Shown here: positions 22,219 through 33,362 of the stretch, in pieces
Layout of the letters: every line of letters begins with the position of its first letter
Numbering within the stretch: the stretch's first letter is position 1
Assembly: GCF_026212465.1 (NCBI RefSeq)
Contig: NC_080056.1
Span: forward strand, 23,135,017-23,199,016
Direction of reading: 5' to 3'
Source: Amaranthus tricolor
Taxonomy: Eukaryota; Streptophyta; Magnoliopsida; Caryophyllales; Amaranthaceae
Length of the DNA stretch: 64,000 bases
Position numbers and translations under genes: made by a program
The notes under the pieces: model-generated
Databases searched by the model: none
What the model saw: the letters and a program-made list of their open reading frames with translations, nothing else
What the model was told of the DNA's origin: nothing

Positions 22219-22892
22219 TAGGAGGGAAGCGGATGGGTGCCAGCGATGCGCCTCGGTCGGATTTGGAACGGCTGAACCCCGGTTTCCGGAAGCTTCGTCC
22301 CCTCAATTGTAATAGGTAGCGCGCGCCGTCACGGCGTGCCTCGGCACCTGCGCGCTCCAAGCGTCGGCCTGCAGGCCCCTATTCGTTCTGTCTTGAAACA
22401 CGGACCAAGGAGTCTGACATGTGTGCGAGTAAACCCGTACTGCGCAAGGAAGCTAATTGGCGGGATCCTCTTGTGGGATGCACCGTCGACCGATGTTGAT
22501 CTTCAGAGAAGGGTTTGAGTGAGAGCATACCTGTTAGGACCCGAAAGATGGTGAACTATGCCTGAGCGGGGCGAAGCTAAAGGAAACCCCGGTGGAGGCC
22601 CGAAGCAAACTGACGTGCAAAATCATTCATCAAACTTGTGCATAGGGGCGAAAGACTAATCAAACCATTTAGTAGCTGGTTCCCTCCGAAGTTTCCCTTA
22701 GGATAGCTGGAGCTCATTCATGAATTCTATTAGGTAAAGCCAATGATTAGAGGCATCGGGGGCGCAACGCCCTCAACCTATTCTCAAACTTTAAATAGGT
22801 AGGACGGTGCGGCTGCTTTGTTGAGCCGTGCCAAGGAATCGAGAGCTCTAAGTGGGCCATTTTTGGTAACCAGAACTGTCAATGCAGGATGA
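21810..22892 (+). rRNA. 28S (25S) rRNA, 5' third, decayed copy
   Basis: It begins CGACCCCAAGTCAGGCGGGA and continues CTACCCGCTGAGTTTAATCA, then TCAATAAGCGGAGGAAAAGA, the D1-D2 region, and GACCCGAAAGATGGTGAACT. Similarity ends near GGATGAACCGCAT at about 22892, where retrotransposon sequence follows. Substitutions are again mostly C-to-T and G-to-A. The 3' two-thirds is missing. Confidence 0.93.
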
Positions 22893-22999
22893 ACCGCATC
22901 CCTAGTTTATTACTATGATCGAAAGGAAGAAATTCAGCAGAGCTTAGGGTGAAGATCCAAATCTTCACATCTTAGATTTTTGCCAATATTGCAACATTA

Positions 23000-24310
23000 T
23001 CAGACAAGCTGGGGTCACGAAGGAGATTCTTTTTCCCTTCTCTTGTTTGAATTTTTATAATAAATACTACCTTGTAGAGAGGACAACTTTGTTAAGGACT
23101 TCGATCCAAAATTTTTCCCAAGAAGTAGATGAATCTTTATACGAAGCTTGGGAGAGATTTAAGGATTGCAGAGAGAATACCCCTATCATAGGCTAGCACA
23201 GTGGCAAATAATGCAAGCGTTCTACAACGGTCTTGGATATAATTCAAGAATGACTTTGGACTCTGCAGCTAACGGAAGGTTTATGAATTTGGATGTGAAT
23301 ATAGCGAACAATGTTGTTGAAGAGATGGCTATTCATAATTCCCAATATGGGAATCCCAGAGGATTTGCAAATAAGGGAAAACACCAAGTCGATTCTATAT
23401 CCTTTTTGTAAGCACAATTAACTGCTATTAGCTAGAAACTAGACAATATTAATAATTCTAATTCATCTTCCGTTGTTAATGTTTCTACTATTGGTACTAA
23501 CTCTACAATAATTTGTGAAAATCGTAGTCTTTTAGGTCATTAGGCGCAGGAATGTATCAATTCGCTTGAAAAGTTTAATGCTTTTCAGACTTATAAGCAA
23601 ATTAGTCCATACTCTAATGCCTACAATGCAGGGTTGAAGAATAACCAAAATATGTCGTACAATGGTAAGAATGTGCTTAAACCCCCACCACAGGTACAAC
23701 AACCACAGCAGAGTCACTACCAACCTCCACATCAGAGACCACAACAAGTTGTTACTCCTTCTGACTCTGGCTTATCAGAAATCAAAACGATGTTAGTTAA
23801 TATGTAAAAAAAGATGCAGATAAGAGATGTGAAAATTGACTCGATCCTAGCACATAATAAGATCAAGGATAATCAAATTGCGCAACTTTCCTCTTCTCTA
23901 TAAACACGCCAGCAGGGAGCCCTACCATCGCGGCCAGTGCAACCTATAGATCACGTGAATGCAATTACTGTGAGAAGTGGTTCAAAATACGATGGGCCTT
24001 CTATGCCCAAAGATCATGAACCTATCATTACAAAAAATGCTAACCCCGATTCCGTTAGACCGAATATTTTTGTTATTAGCCCTGCAGGTCCCTAGAGTAA
24101 AACTAACATTTCTGATGATACATTGTAGGCTACAACACCAATTTAAGAAAGTTACAACTCAACACAAGAGTGGAGATGTGCAGAAACCAGTTATCAATCT
24201 CCTATTCCCAAATAGACATCTTAAGAGTAAGTTAGATAAGTAGTTTAGTAAGTTTCTGGAGGTTGTCAAGAATTTGTAGGTAACAGTTCCTTTCACAGAA
24301 TTAATTACTC
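23000..24310 (+). pseudogene. Athila-like gag, many stops
   Basis: The frame from about 23080 reads SQEVDESLYEAWERFKD, then LAQWQIMQAFYNGLGYNSRM, DSAANGRFMNLDVNIANNVV and EEMAIHNSQYGNPRG, a signature of Athila gag. A Gln/Pro-rich segment (around 23680-23760) and a stretch resembling the gag-protease linker (NAITVRSGSKYDGP, around 23960) follow. In-frame TAA/TAG codons occur at about 23409, 23433, 23540, 23803 and 23900 and there is at least one frameshift, so no protein can be made. Confidence 0.85.
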
Positions 24311-24316
24311 AAGTTC

Positions 24317-25042
24317 ATGCATATTCTAAATTATGAAAGAAATCTTGACCAGAAAAGATCTATTAGTGAGGTAGATACAGTTGCTTTTACTGAAGAATGT
24401 AGTGCTATATTACAGAGTAAATTTCCATCTAAACTAAAAAATTCGAGTAGCTTTTCTATTCCTTGTCACATTGGTAATCTGATAATTGATAAAGCTTTAT
24501 GTGATATGGGTGCTAGTGTAAGTGTTATGCCATTATCTGTGAGCCCTAATTTAAATATGGGTAAATTAAAAGCTGCCAATATTACTCTACAAATGGCGGA
24601 TCGTTCCATTAAATACCCTTTAAGTGTTTTAGAGGATGTTCCTGTTAGAGTAGGTAAATTATATATACCTGTTGACTTTGTTATTCTTGAAATGAAGGAA
24701 GATTTGCAAATTCCGATTATTTTGGGTACACCATTCCTTCATACTGTAGGGGCAATAATAGATGTGAAAAGTGGAAAACTTACATTATGTGTAGGGGATG
24801 ACAAAATTACTTTTAATTTAAATAATTTCCCTAAAAGCCCAATGTTAGAGGAAAAGTGCTTTAGTATTGGTCTGGTTGATGTAAATAATGTTTCTAATAA
24901 GCCCCAAGCTCTAGTTAGAGACCCCTTGGAGCCTGTATATCGTGTTGCATCTTCCGTAGGAAAAACTAATATATGGAAAGATGAAGTGGATGCTATAGAA
25001 AGAGCTCTAAATTGTGTAGGGCTTGGATATGAAGATGAATAG
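24317..25042 (+). pseudogene. Athila-like aspartic protease region (241 codons open)
   Basis: This is the best-preserved Athila piece. It has CSAILQSKFPSKLKNSSSFS, IPCHIGNLIIDKALCDMGAS with the protease active site (DLGAS usual, DMGAS here), SVSVMPLSV and VLEDVPVRVGKLYIPVDFVI, and IPIILGTPFLHTVGAIIDV as the second conserved block. It ends with the linker that normally precedes reverse transcriptase (ALNCVGLGYEDE). The frame closes at 25042, and the reverse transcriptase that should follow is absent. Confidence 0.85.
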
Positions 25043-25097
25043 ATGGAGAAAAATGAGCAAGTTGCGAAAATCAAGCCCGAAGTGAAAATCCCACCCG

Positions 25098-25158
25098 ATC
25101 GATTAGGTGAAGTAACTTAACTACGAGTGGTGTAGTTAAGTTACTTAACCTAATCGAT
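25098..25158. repeat. 27-bp inverted repeat (hairpin) at the pol deletion junction
   Basis: The left arm 25098-25124 and right arm 25132-25158 are reverse complements over 27 bases with one mismatch, around a 7-base loop (GAGTGGT). The right arm ends in the sequence that restarts Athila homology after pol. It could be a footprint of fold-back repair or a small palindromic element. Confidence 0.92.
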
Positions 25159-25159
25159 T

Positions 25160-25842
25160 CAATCTCATTTTGATCGACATATGGTAAGAGGGTTGTGCGG
25201 GACTTAGATAAACCAGCGTTTGCGGGAGGCAACCCGTATTTTTCTTGCTTTTTGGTATAATTTTTCCCTTATTTTTGTTTTTCTTGAGAAGGACAGAGAG
25301 GGAATTTAATGTGTTTTAAAGTATTTTGTACATGTTGGAGAAAAAGAGTTAGCCAAATTTCGAAGAAAAGAAGACAAAAAAATCGGAATAATAGTGCTGT
25401 AGCGAGCTCGACTGGGCGCGAGAGGAACACTATTTACGAGTAAAATTTGCCCAACTAGGCGAGAATCCGCCCGACCAGGTGAGAGAATAAACACGAAAAA
25501 GTGTCAAAATTTACCCGACCAGGCGAGAACCCGCGTGACTGGGCTCGAGCCTAGTGATTTTAATTTTGCCGGATTGCCCGACTGGGCGCACCTATATTTT
25601 CTCTTTAGCTTTCCTCTTCTTTCTCCTTTCTTCTTTCTTTCCCTTTCCTCCATTGTTTCTCTCTCTAGAACCTAAGATTTCTCTACTTTCTCTCTTAGAT
25701 CTCTCCTCCAATTCTCACTGAAAATCGAAAATTTTTACATACTTTTCTCCTCTCTTTATCCTTTTCTCCTCTCTTTATCCTTTACATTACTATACCAATT
25801 TGGTTCAGTCTTGAATAGATTTTTTTAAGACCCACATACCAC
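25160..25842 (+). other. Athila post-pol leader with repeated GACTGGGCG-like motifs
   Basis: GCGGGAGGCAACCCGTATTT (25219-25238) is the conserved sequence found just after pol in Athila-type elements. Between about 25400 and 25590 the motif CCGACCAGGCGAGAA or GACTGGGCGCGAG occurs six times in variant forms. A pyrimidine-rich tract (25600-25790) precedes the ORF2 start. No open frame of interest. Confidence 0.65.
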
Positions 25843-27092
25843 ATGACGACAAAGAGGGCTAGAAGTCAAAGTGGACGCGGTTCGGGCTCGAGTGCGCCGA
25901 TTGACCCGACTCTACAACTACCTTAGTGGCCAATGATCAAAATTACTACTTTGCAACAACGTGAACGACTCATAAACCTCTACGAACGGGATGTATATCC
26001 TTCTTTGTGGTTACACCGATACACCCTTCACTCTTTTGGTTTATATGAGCATGTTAGATGTTTATGAACGATATTAGCATGCGAAAGTTTGTAGATATGC
26101 ATTATCCCACATATAGAGAATTGACATGCGATTTTTATCCTCTTTAAATGTGGTTCGATCAAATAATGGCCCGAATTTGCATTTTCAGTTGAATAATAGA
26201 AATGTTAATTTAACTTATGTCGAATTTGGAAATTTATTTGAACTTCATACTCTTCCCCCCACCCAATGGCATAAAGATTATAAGGTTGATTATATTTATC
26301 TTGCTTTGTAGGGCAAACCTTGCCCGAATTCACAACATGCTAGCGCACTCCCTTTCCACCACCCCATCCCTAAAATCTTCCAAGGATTTTCGAGGACTTG
26401 TTTACTAGCTCGTCATGAACTGCAGAACACCCAAACCAATGAGCTAGCTATCCTTGTACATTATTTTGATGGGTACGGGAAACTGAACATTGCTAGATAC
26501 ATCATTACCCATTTGAGTAGGCACGCCAATACCTGTAGTAACAATGTTAAGACCCCCATTCATTGTGGTGGCCTAATCACTAGGATAGCGATTAAGATCA
26601 GGGGGTTTCATGAGTCTAGATACGAGAGGTTGACCAACTGTGGAGGGGATACTCTTATGAACTTGTCGTACTTCCAATTTTAGAACTAGGTTAAACCTAA
26701 CCATAGCAAAGTTAGGGAAGGATTATGCACGCCTTTTCCCTCTTCGTAACACCGAGTTGACCGCACTTCTCCTTGGGCAAGAGTCTTACACTTATGATAT
26801 TTTAGTTTCGCATGCCCAGGGTCGGCCACAGCCCCGACCACATGCACCATCTCCACCACAGCCACACCATAAGGTACCATTTCCACCACCCTATGTGCCT
26901 CAGCCACCCCCGCACCAGCCTAAGCCAGACCCCGAGACCATTTGGGACCTACAAAGTATAGGTCAGGCGATAGGTAGGATAGAGGAGACTCAGAGGGAGC
27001 ATAGGGCACAAGTAGGTGACTTTAGAAGGCTAGTTGGTTCCCTTGACCAGAAGGTGGGCTATGTTGAGCGAAACACTGGTAGGAAACTTTAA
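25843..27092 (+). pseudogene. Athila ORF2 (env-like) protein, broken
   Basis: The start ATGACGACAAAGAGGGCTAG gives MTTKRARSQSGRGSGSS, the typical basic Ser-rich N-terminus of Athila ORF2 proteins. Later open pieces in shifting frames include YVEFGNLFELHTLPPTQWHK (26200s), ELAILVHYFDGYGKLNIARY (26430-26500) and a Pro/His-rich C-terminus (26815-26940) followed by a short coiled coil (IGQAIGRIEETQREHRAQ) ending at 27092. Stops at 25924 and 26066 and several frame changes disable it. The function of the family is unknown; it sits where retroviruses carry env. Confidence 0.75.
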
Positions 27093-28810
27093 CCCATGTA
27101 CGACAACTATGCTCGTCGTGGCGCTATTCCTGCTAAATTTCTTTATTCTGACTTGTTCCAGCCACAACCCTAGGGATACGTGGATCCCAACTCTCGTGGT
27201 ATTTACACTAACTACTCTTCATTTTCTGGCTACGACCATGACTTTCGTTTTGGGGGCAGTTCTTCTGGCGGTGCAGGTGGCTGTGGAGGAGGATTTGGTG
27301 CGATAGATGAGGATGGTAATGATTAGCCATATAGGGCTAATTCACGAGTCAATGAGGACATTGTTTGATTTTGGCTTGGAGGAAATTTTCGAATGTAGGT
27401 ATCTTTCTTGTCTCTCTTTTATTTTTGGTGTGTTTATAGTATAGATTTTTTGCTTTCGAGTTAGATTTATTGCTTTGAAAAAAATTTTTAAAAAAATTCA
27501 AAAATAAGATCCAATGAATGATAAATCTGCTTCCCTGTTCCCGATACATGAAAATTGTTTTGATTCTTGGTATATGATGATGAGTATTGTGGATAAGTTA
27601 GTCATGATTTGATGTTTGATTGCTTGGATGCTCTAATATGAGTCCATTTTGTCCAACTATTTGTGGATTTGGTGCTCGGCTAGTTGATTTGGTTAGGAAT
27701 TGTGTGATAGTTCCTGGTATGTTAATGAAGTTGAGTATTGGTTTCAACCTTTAAGTAATGTTTGTATGACTCATTATTATGCACATTGAGGAGGCGAAGG
27801 CATTTGTTCTTTTAGGTGACCTTTAGACGATTTTAGATACATTTTTTCCCTTCTTGCTACTCATGTTGTTGCCTTGAACTTTTGTTGTTTATTAGCCACA
27901 TTACAAGCACATAATTAGCACATTTTGGGTGGATTTGAGATGTTATTTTTTTGTTTTTATTTGTTGGATTGGAAAAAAGTTAATTGTTGTTGAAGTTGAA
28001 AATTTCCATTGTGAGATGAAAAGAAAAGAAAAAGCAAAAGAAAAAAAATGTTTCAATGATCAAGTGTTCTAATGAAGGTTGCTCGAAAGGAAAGAAAAAA
28101 ATCAGAAAGAAAAAAAAAGGTTCAAAGTTTGTTTGTTGACTCAAGTTTCATAATGTTATATTTTTGTATATATGAGTGAATTGTAAGTGTTGGAAAATTT
28201 CTGAAATATTGGATTGGATGTTTGGTGAATTTTATAGAGTTGAGTTGTGTTGGAGATGATTTGGTCATTATATATTTTTGACCTTGGTTTTATTTATTAG
28301 GATTTTAGCTCCCTTAAGCATGACTCTACTCTCACATTTTCCAAAATTTATCCAACCATTTACCCTAGCCTTACATTAGAAGTTAGAAGACCTTTGAACC
28401 TTTGTGCATAGTGAAATTAGTTGTTTATCAATGCAAAGAATGATTTGATATATTCCGAGTCGACTACTAGGTTCAGTGCTTGTTTTCTTAAACACACGAG
28501 TGTTGTGAGTTTGGGAGGGCATTGTTCACATTAAGGGGGTTGGATGGAGAGCAATCAGATGCATCTTATATCCGTCAGATAGAGAGTGAAGAATGCATGA
28601 ACACTAGTCTTAAATTCCATATACACTTGTGGTTTGCTCTACTTGACAATTGTTAGGGAAGATGAATGGTTGGATGGATTTGATTGGTTGATTTTGATGC
28701 ATATTTGTTAGATTTTCCTTGAATTGGTTATGCTTCATTTGAATTGATTATTGGGGTGAAGTATGTTTTATGTGTTCATTGATGAGCTCTTTGCTTTGGG
28801 ACAAATAAAT
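27093..28810 (+). other. Athila 3' non-coding region
   Basis: TTGTTTGATTTTGGCTTGGA (27364-27383) resembles the sequence seen after ORF2 in Athila elements. A-rich runs (28018-28120) and T-rich stretches fill the rest. I see no gene. Confidence 0.55.
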
Positions 28811-28826
28811 GTTTGGCTTAGGGGAG
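28811..28826 (+). other. polypurine tract of the Athila-like element
   Basis: GTTTGGCTTAGGGGAG, preceded by CTTTGGGACAAATAAAT, is the usual Athila/Tat motif directly before the 3' LTR. Confidence 0.7.
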
Positions 28827-29690
28827 TTTCATATGTTCATTTTATATAGAGATTTACCCCCGTCCCTTGGTCATATTTAGGAATATTATTAGCTCTTTGG
28901 AGCCACTTTAACTACTAATAAGCGTTTAGTGTTTCCGTAGTTGTGGTATTGTTTTATAGGAAATTGCGGATTTGGAGCATTTTCCCGGACTTATTTGAGC
29001 CACTACGGTCATGGAGTAGGAACGTATTATTATGACCACATTACGAAGTGTCACAAGGAGGGAAAGCGTAGGTGAGGACCACCCAAGGGGCGACCAAAGA
29101 GCCTTGCTCCCCAAGCCAAGCACCAACCCCTTTGGTCCCCTCCTTCACCGTGAGCTGGCCTAGAGACAGCTGGCTGCAATTCAGCCTTTCTGGCGCCTGG
29201 CGCCTTGGCTGTGTTAGCAGGCCAGCTAGCACTCGCATGTGCACAGCTAGCAAACCACGCACGCCATATGGGCTACTGCCGTTGCACAACGTGTGCTGGG
29301 CGCTACCTAGCAAGGGCTGCTAGTGCTAGGCGCTGCTCACCTCGCAAGCATGCATAGTCCAGCACTCACATGCACAACACGAATTGCTAGCGAGGCCCAG
29401 ACTTGCGATGCTCCGTGCTAGCGAGGCGCTGGATGATAGTCCCTAACATGCTAGCTAGCACGCAAGGCACCATGCCTGCAACGCTTGCGATAGCAAGGCC
29501 TAGCCTTGTGATGCTTGCGGGCTAGCGATGGGCTGGGTGCTTAACTTGGCATGCTAGCAAGCACGCAAGGCACCATGCTTGCGATGCTTGCGGGCTGTGC
29601 TAGTCCATGCCTAGCGCGACGCGATGGCTAGGGCTACTTTGCTAGCATGCCCAGCCCTACACACCCAACCATGTCCGTTTTGTCAAGTTA
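28827..29690 (+). repeat. 3' LTR of the Athila-like element, with a GC-rich domain
   Basis: The LTR starts after the polypurine tract (expected TGATATG, here TTTCATATG) and includes the familiar Athila/Tat stretch TTTATATAGAGATTTACCCC and CTCTTTGGAGCCA. From about 29060 to 29650 it becomes strikingly GC-rich and repetitive. The right end is uncertain because the 5' LTR is missing; copia sequence starts near 29690. Confidence 0.6.
29447..29640. repeat. GC-rich imperfect tandem repeat, 103-bp period, rich in GCTAGC
   Basis: CATGCTAGCTAGCACGCAAG at 29447 recurs as CATGCTAGCAAGCACGCAAG at 29550, each followed by GCACCATGC(C/T)TGC and CTTGCG. Shorter GCTAGCGAGGC and TGCTAGC units are scattered from 29210 to 29440. 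The GC content contrasts with the AT-rich surroundings. Confidence 0.8.
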
Positions 29691-30005
29691 ACTATGTTGC
29701 TAGTACTCTAGAACTTCTTCAAGTTCGATTTTCCTCCCACTTGTCATTTTGGAAAGGAGCTCCTTCTCTAATTAAAAAGACACTATCACAAGCAACAAAC
29801 ACTTTGTTCTCGGATTTGATGTAGAAGTGATAGTCCTTGGCTTCTTTTGGGTGTCCCACAAAGAAACACTTGGCTGATTTTGGGTGAATTTTTTCAAAAA
29901 TTAATCTCTTAACATATGCTTCGCAACCCCAAATCTTAAGAAACTTGACTACTCTACTTTCACTATTCGTCTTTTCAAATGTAAGTGGGTAGATAATAAT
30001 CGGCA
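29690..30005 (-). pseudogene. copia pol fragment (integrase C-terminus/hinge)
   Basis: The minus strand reads FLKIWGCEAYVKRLIFEKIH, then KSAKCFFVGHPKEAKDYHFY, ENKVFVACDSVFLIREG, the conserved block between integrase and hinge in Ty1/copia. It is only about 100 codons long, with no neighbouring copia parts. It is of a different subfamily from the Sirevirus-like elements. Confidence 0.85.
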
Positions 30006-30318
30006 ATGTATAAAAAATTACGACCCTTGTGGATTCACTCTTGTAGACTTAGGTCGTTTGCGTGATAGTGAAGAGTCATTCATACTAGCCATACACGCCA
30101 AGAAAATATTTTACATTGTATACCCGTCTGATAAAAAATGGTCTATTGTTGCACTAGGAAAGAGACGTATCCTTGGTTTAGGTTATGTTGAGGTTGAGGA
30201 AGAATATGAAGCTTTTGAAGACTCCCCGCCCTTTATCAATCCAAAATCAGTGGATCAAGATGATGTAGATGTTGGTTATATGCATGTAGATCACACGGAA
30301 GGAATACATTTGAATTAA
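30006..30318 (+). pseudogene. CACTA (En/Spm) transposase TNP2-type C-terminal domain fragment
   Basis: The frame reads NYDPCGFTLVDLGRLRDSEE, then SFILAIHAKKIFYIVYPSDK and KWSIVALGKRRILGL, followed by an acidic tail ending HTEGIHLN. Plant CACTA transposases end in a domain of this form (DUF4216-like: FTLVDL ... DPFILASQAKQVFYV ... WSVV). Only the last 100 or so residues are present; the left side is cut by the copia fragment. Confidence 0.75.
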
Positions 30319-30546
30319 GTGATTCACAAGGTATGAATTTTAAGCTTTCTAAAGTTTTTTTAGCACTTTCGCGCATAAAGTAGCTCAAACTTGGTTTGTT
30401 TTGCATGGAACTTTGCACACAACACTATTTGGTATATATTATTGTGTTGAACGTATTAGAATTATAAATCATAGTCATATTTTTAATATTATTTAGCTTG
30501 TGTTATAATATATTTCTATTCATACTATTTCAGGTACTGATATACA

Positions 30547-31906
30547 ATGCATCTATTCAGAGACGAAATTGTCCCCGAGATTGAGACCTCGGATAATGAG
30601 CATCATAGTTACGACACTGAAGAGGACCAAATTGTGAGATACGAGCATATGGCTGAAGACGCTCCACCACTTTACAATGATTTTGAGACTGAAGACGCCC
30701 CACCAATAATGGATGCTCCCACCACCAATAAGAAAAGAAAAGCGCGAGGTCCTACGAAAAACCTCAAAGTCACAGAACCCATGCATTTGGAATACAATGC
30801 ATTGGGTCAACCCTGCGAAAAATGGCGTAAGCAATATGGAAAACAAGTGTGCCTATATGGCCGCAAGATTTCCATATTGCACGCATGGAACAAGGTTTCA
30901 GAGGGTTTGAAGAACTCTCTATGGAATGATACTGTGGTAATAACTTTACTATTTTTATTCATTTAGTTTCATTTTAAAATTAATTTAATTGACACTAATA
31001 AATATAATTTTTTTTTTAGAATCTTTTCACATCGAGAGCGATCAGGAGAAGAAGAATGTTTTTCTTTCAGCTGTTGCTGAAAGATTCAGATATTTTAAAT
31101 CCAAGCTAGTAACTAGCTGGATCACGAAAAAGCGTGCCCGTACGACCAAAAAGGTCAAAATGGGAAATGAAGGTGGAGAGCAAGCACCTTCAAAGATGCC
31201 CTACGAAATATGGAGTCAAATATCAAAGAGGGAATGGGAGGCTTTTGTTGCCAAAAGAACAACTCCCATTGAAGTTGTAAGTATTTCATATTATATTACA
31301 ATTTTTTATTTGAATTTACTTCTATTGATTCAGTCATTAAACTAATATATGACATTTGATTTCTATTGATTAATTAGGAAAAGCGTGGTAAAGCTTCTGA
31401 ATCACGAAGCAAAAGGAAGTTTTACCATCGCTTGGGCCAAAACACGTACGATTAGGTCCGAAAAGAGTGGATGGATGCGGGTTTATACCCCAATAAAAGT
31501 TCATCCACGCCCTCATGTACGACTACCTCAGCATCCACGAATACTCCTGCTGGAGATCGGGTGCGAGATTGGTATTGCGGGCTTCATTCCCGAGATGCAA
31601 GTGGCAAATTTACAATTAATGATCCGGGAACGAAAAAGGTTGCTGATGCTGTGGTGAGTTTTTTAAATTATTAAGTATATTCTTGATTTGTCTTATATTC
31701 TTTGGCTTTGACTTACTTATACTAATTGTTATATATGTCACTTTTTATTTGAATAGATGGGCTGGAAGGAAAAAGAAGCTACGGGGGAGTTCACCCTAAG
31801 AGGCAATGTTCACACATTGCATATGGTCTTAGGGAAAGACCACAATGGGAGGGTAGTCAGAAAAGGAGACGTCCGCGTGGGGTTACAGAAGGCATTCGGC
31901 AAAGAA
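30547..31906 (+). pseudogene. CACTA-associated second gene (Transposase_24/TnpA-like), four exons, truncated
   Basis: I infer four exons: 30547-30936, 31020-31276, 31378-31653 and 31757-31906, each bounded by GT..AG. Exon 1 has an acidic N-terminus and a segment around RGPTKNLKV, EPMHLEYNALGQPCEKWRKQ. Exon 2 reads SFHIESDQEKKNVFLSAVAE and PYEIWSQISKREWEAFVAKR. Exon 3 has KRKFYHRLGQNTYD, an in-frame TAG at about 31453, then VRKEWMDAGLYPN. Exon 4 has ATGEFTLRGNVHTLHMVLGK and ends at VGLQKAFGKE, where a copia LTR begins. The exon 1-2 junction changes frame. The layout fits the plant transposase family carried by CACTA elements. Confidence 0.7.
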
Positions 31907-33362
31907 GGGGGGTGAATTGTTGTTGTTACGAGTTTAAGCGTTTTTGCCCTGTTTTTGCGGAATTAAATAAAATAAATAAAGCTTAAACTTAGAGCGAAAT
32001 AATGAAAGAGACAACAAGATTTTTACGTGGAAACCTTCTAGGCCTAAATAGAAGGACAACCACGACCCCACGGGATTTCTAAAATCTCCACTATGTTTAA
32101 GGCAACTCGTTACAATTACATTAAACACCTTGCTTCACTCGAAGCGCATCAACTAGGCCAACTTCTCTCTTCAATTGCTTCAATCAAAGCAACTCTCTTA
32201 GCTTCACCAAAAAGCTATACTCTTCACAAGCTTCACTCAAAGCTATCTAACCCCCTTTAGACTTACCCAAGTCTAATTACAAAGACTCTCAAAAACTCTT
32301 ACAATAAGGATAAAATTCTCCAAAATAAAATCAATAAGTTGCACAAGAAAATATTATAAAATTAATTGGCAATTTTAAAAACAAAATTTTCTTGTAAAAA
32401 TTTCCCAAAAACACGTATGATTTAATGGCTCATACCAAGGCAAGTTTTGAGGAACAACCGAGTACAATATATATAGAGAGTCAATTTCCCTAATAAAAAG
32501 GTGGTAACTACTCACTATTCCCTTATCCCAAATAATAAGGAGAATAATGTTGATCTTAAGATCCAAGGTCATCTTACGGTTAGTCTCTAAAAATAGGTAT
32601 TAATCTTGACAAATTCAAGCCCACAGTTATCTAATAATAAACATTGTTCCCATATACTAATAATAGATACTGTTCCCTTTAGCAGCAGTTCCCATATACT
32701 AAAATTAGCTGCAGTTCCCTTTTTCCAATAATAACCACGGGTACTTTAAGCTAAATATAGATACGGTTAAGATTTGCTAATGATAGGGACAGTTACTATT
32801 TACTAATATTAGGGATGGTTACTTATTTACTAATTTTAGGATCGGTTATTCTAATAATAGCTAAGACTTCTTTTTCAACAGCTGTTGTTCCTATATTTAG
32901 TAACTCCAATATTCACTAAATATAGATCCTAAAATAAAGGCTTATTAAAAACATTAATAATTTTTGGAAAATACTTTGCCAATTAACTTCAATAATTTAT
33001 AAATGCAACTGATTACGTTTAATTAATACATCAACTAAAAAATAATAACTAAAAAATAATAATCTGAATTTTCAGTGGACATAAGCTGACTCCAGTTCAG
33101 GAATAGTGCACTGTCTCCATTTTTCAATTTTGTTAGTACATCCAACTTGGGAACAATAGACCTTCTATCTCCATTTTACATCCCAAGCGATATACTTCTT
33201 CTAACATCTTTTAGATCCTTTTGACACGTACATTTCCATAGACCAAGCCATAGGTACTATCAACGATCATAATCAAGACCGGATATCGACCTGCACACAA
33301 TCTCTATAAACATATTTGTTTAAGTAAAGTGTAGCCATCATCAAAACTCAAGAGGTCCAACA
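31907..33362 (-). repeat. 3' LTR of the second copia element (about 1.45 kb)
   Basis: On the minus strand the LTR starts TGTTGGACCTCTTGAG at 33362 and ends near AATTCACCCCCCTTC at 31907; this C-rich end is typical of Sirevirus LTRs. The last bases, including CA, may be missing at the junction with the CACTA exon. A TATA-like ATATATATT (minus strand) lies at about 32465-32475. Motifs like ACTAATAATAG recur at 32630-32860. Confidence 0.75.

Larger units (their letters stand above)
22893..29690 (+). mobile_element. Athila-like Ty3/gypsy retrotransposon, 5'-truncated, pol deleted
   Basis: Gag and protease of Athila type are followed, without reverse transcriptase, RNase H or integrase, by the post-pol leader, an Athila ORF2-like gene, a long non-coding region, a polypurine tract and a 3' LTR. 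The left end (5' LTR, PBS, gag start) is missing at the junction with 28S rDNA. Pol has been replaced by a hairpin at 25098-25158. There are stops in nearly every reading frame. Confidence 0.82.

Noticed and set aside
20341..22518. Numerous short open frames in the rDNA block on both strands
   Set aside because: They fall inside recognisable 18S, 5.8S and 28S sequence and are chance frames.
20054..22892. A functional rDNA unit
   Set aside because: Both ends are truncated and invariant 5.8S and 18S motifs are mutated, so it is a pseudogene block.
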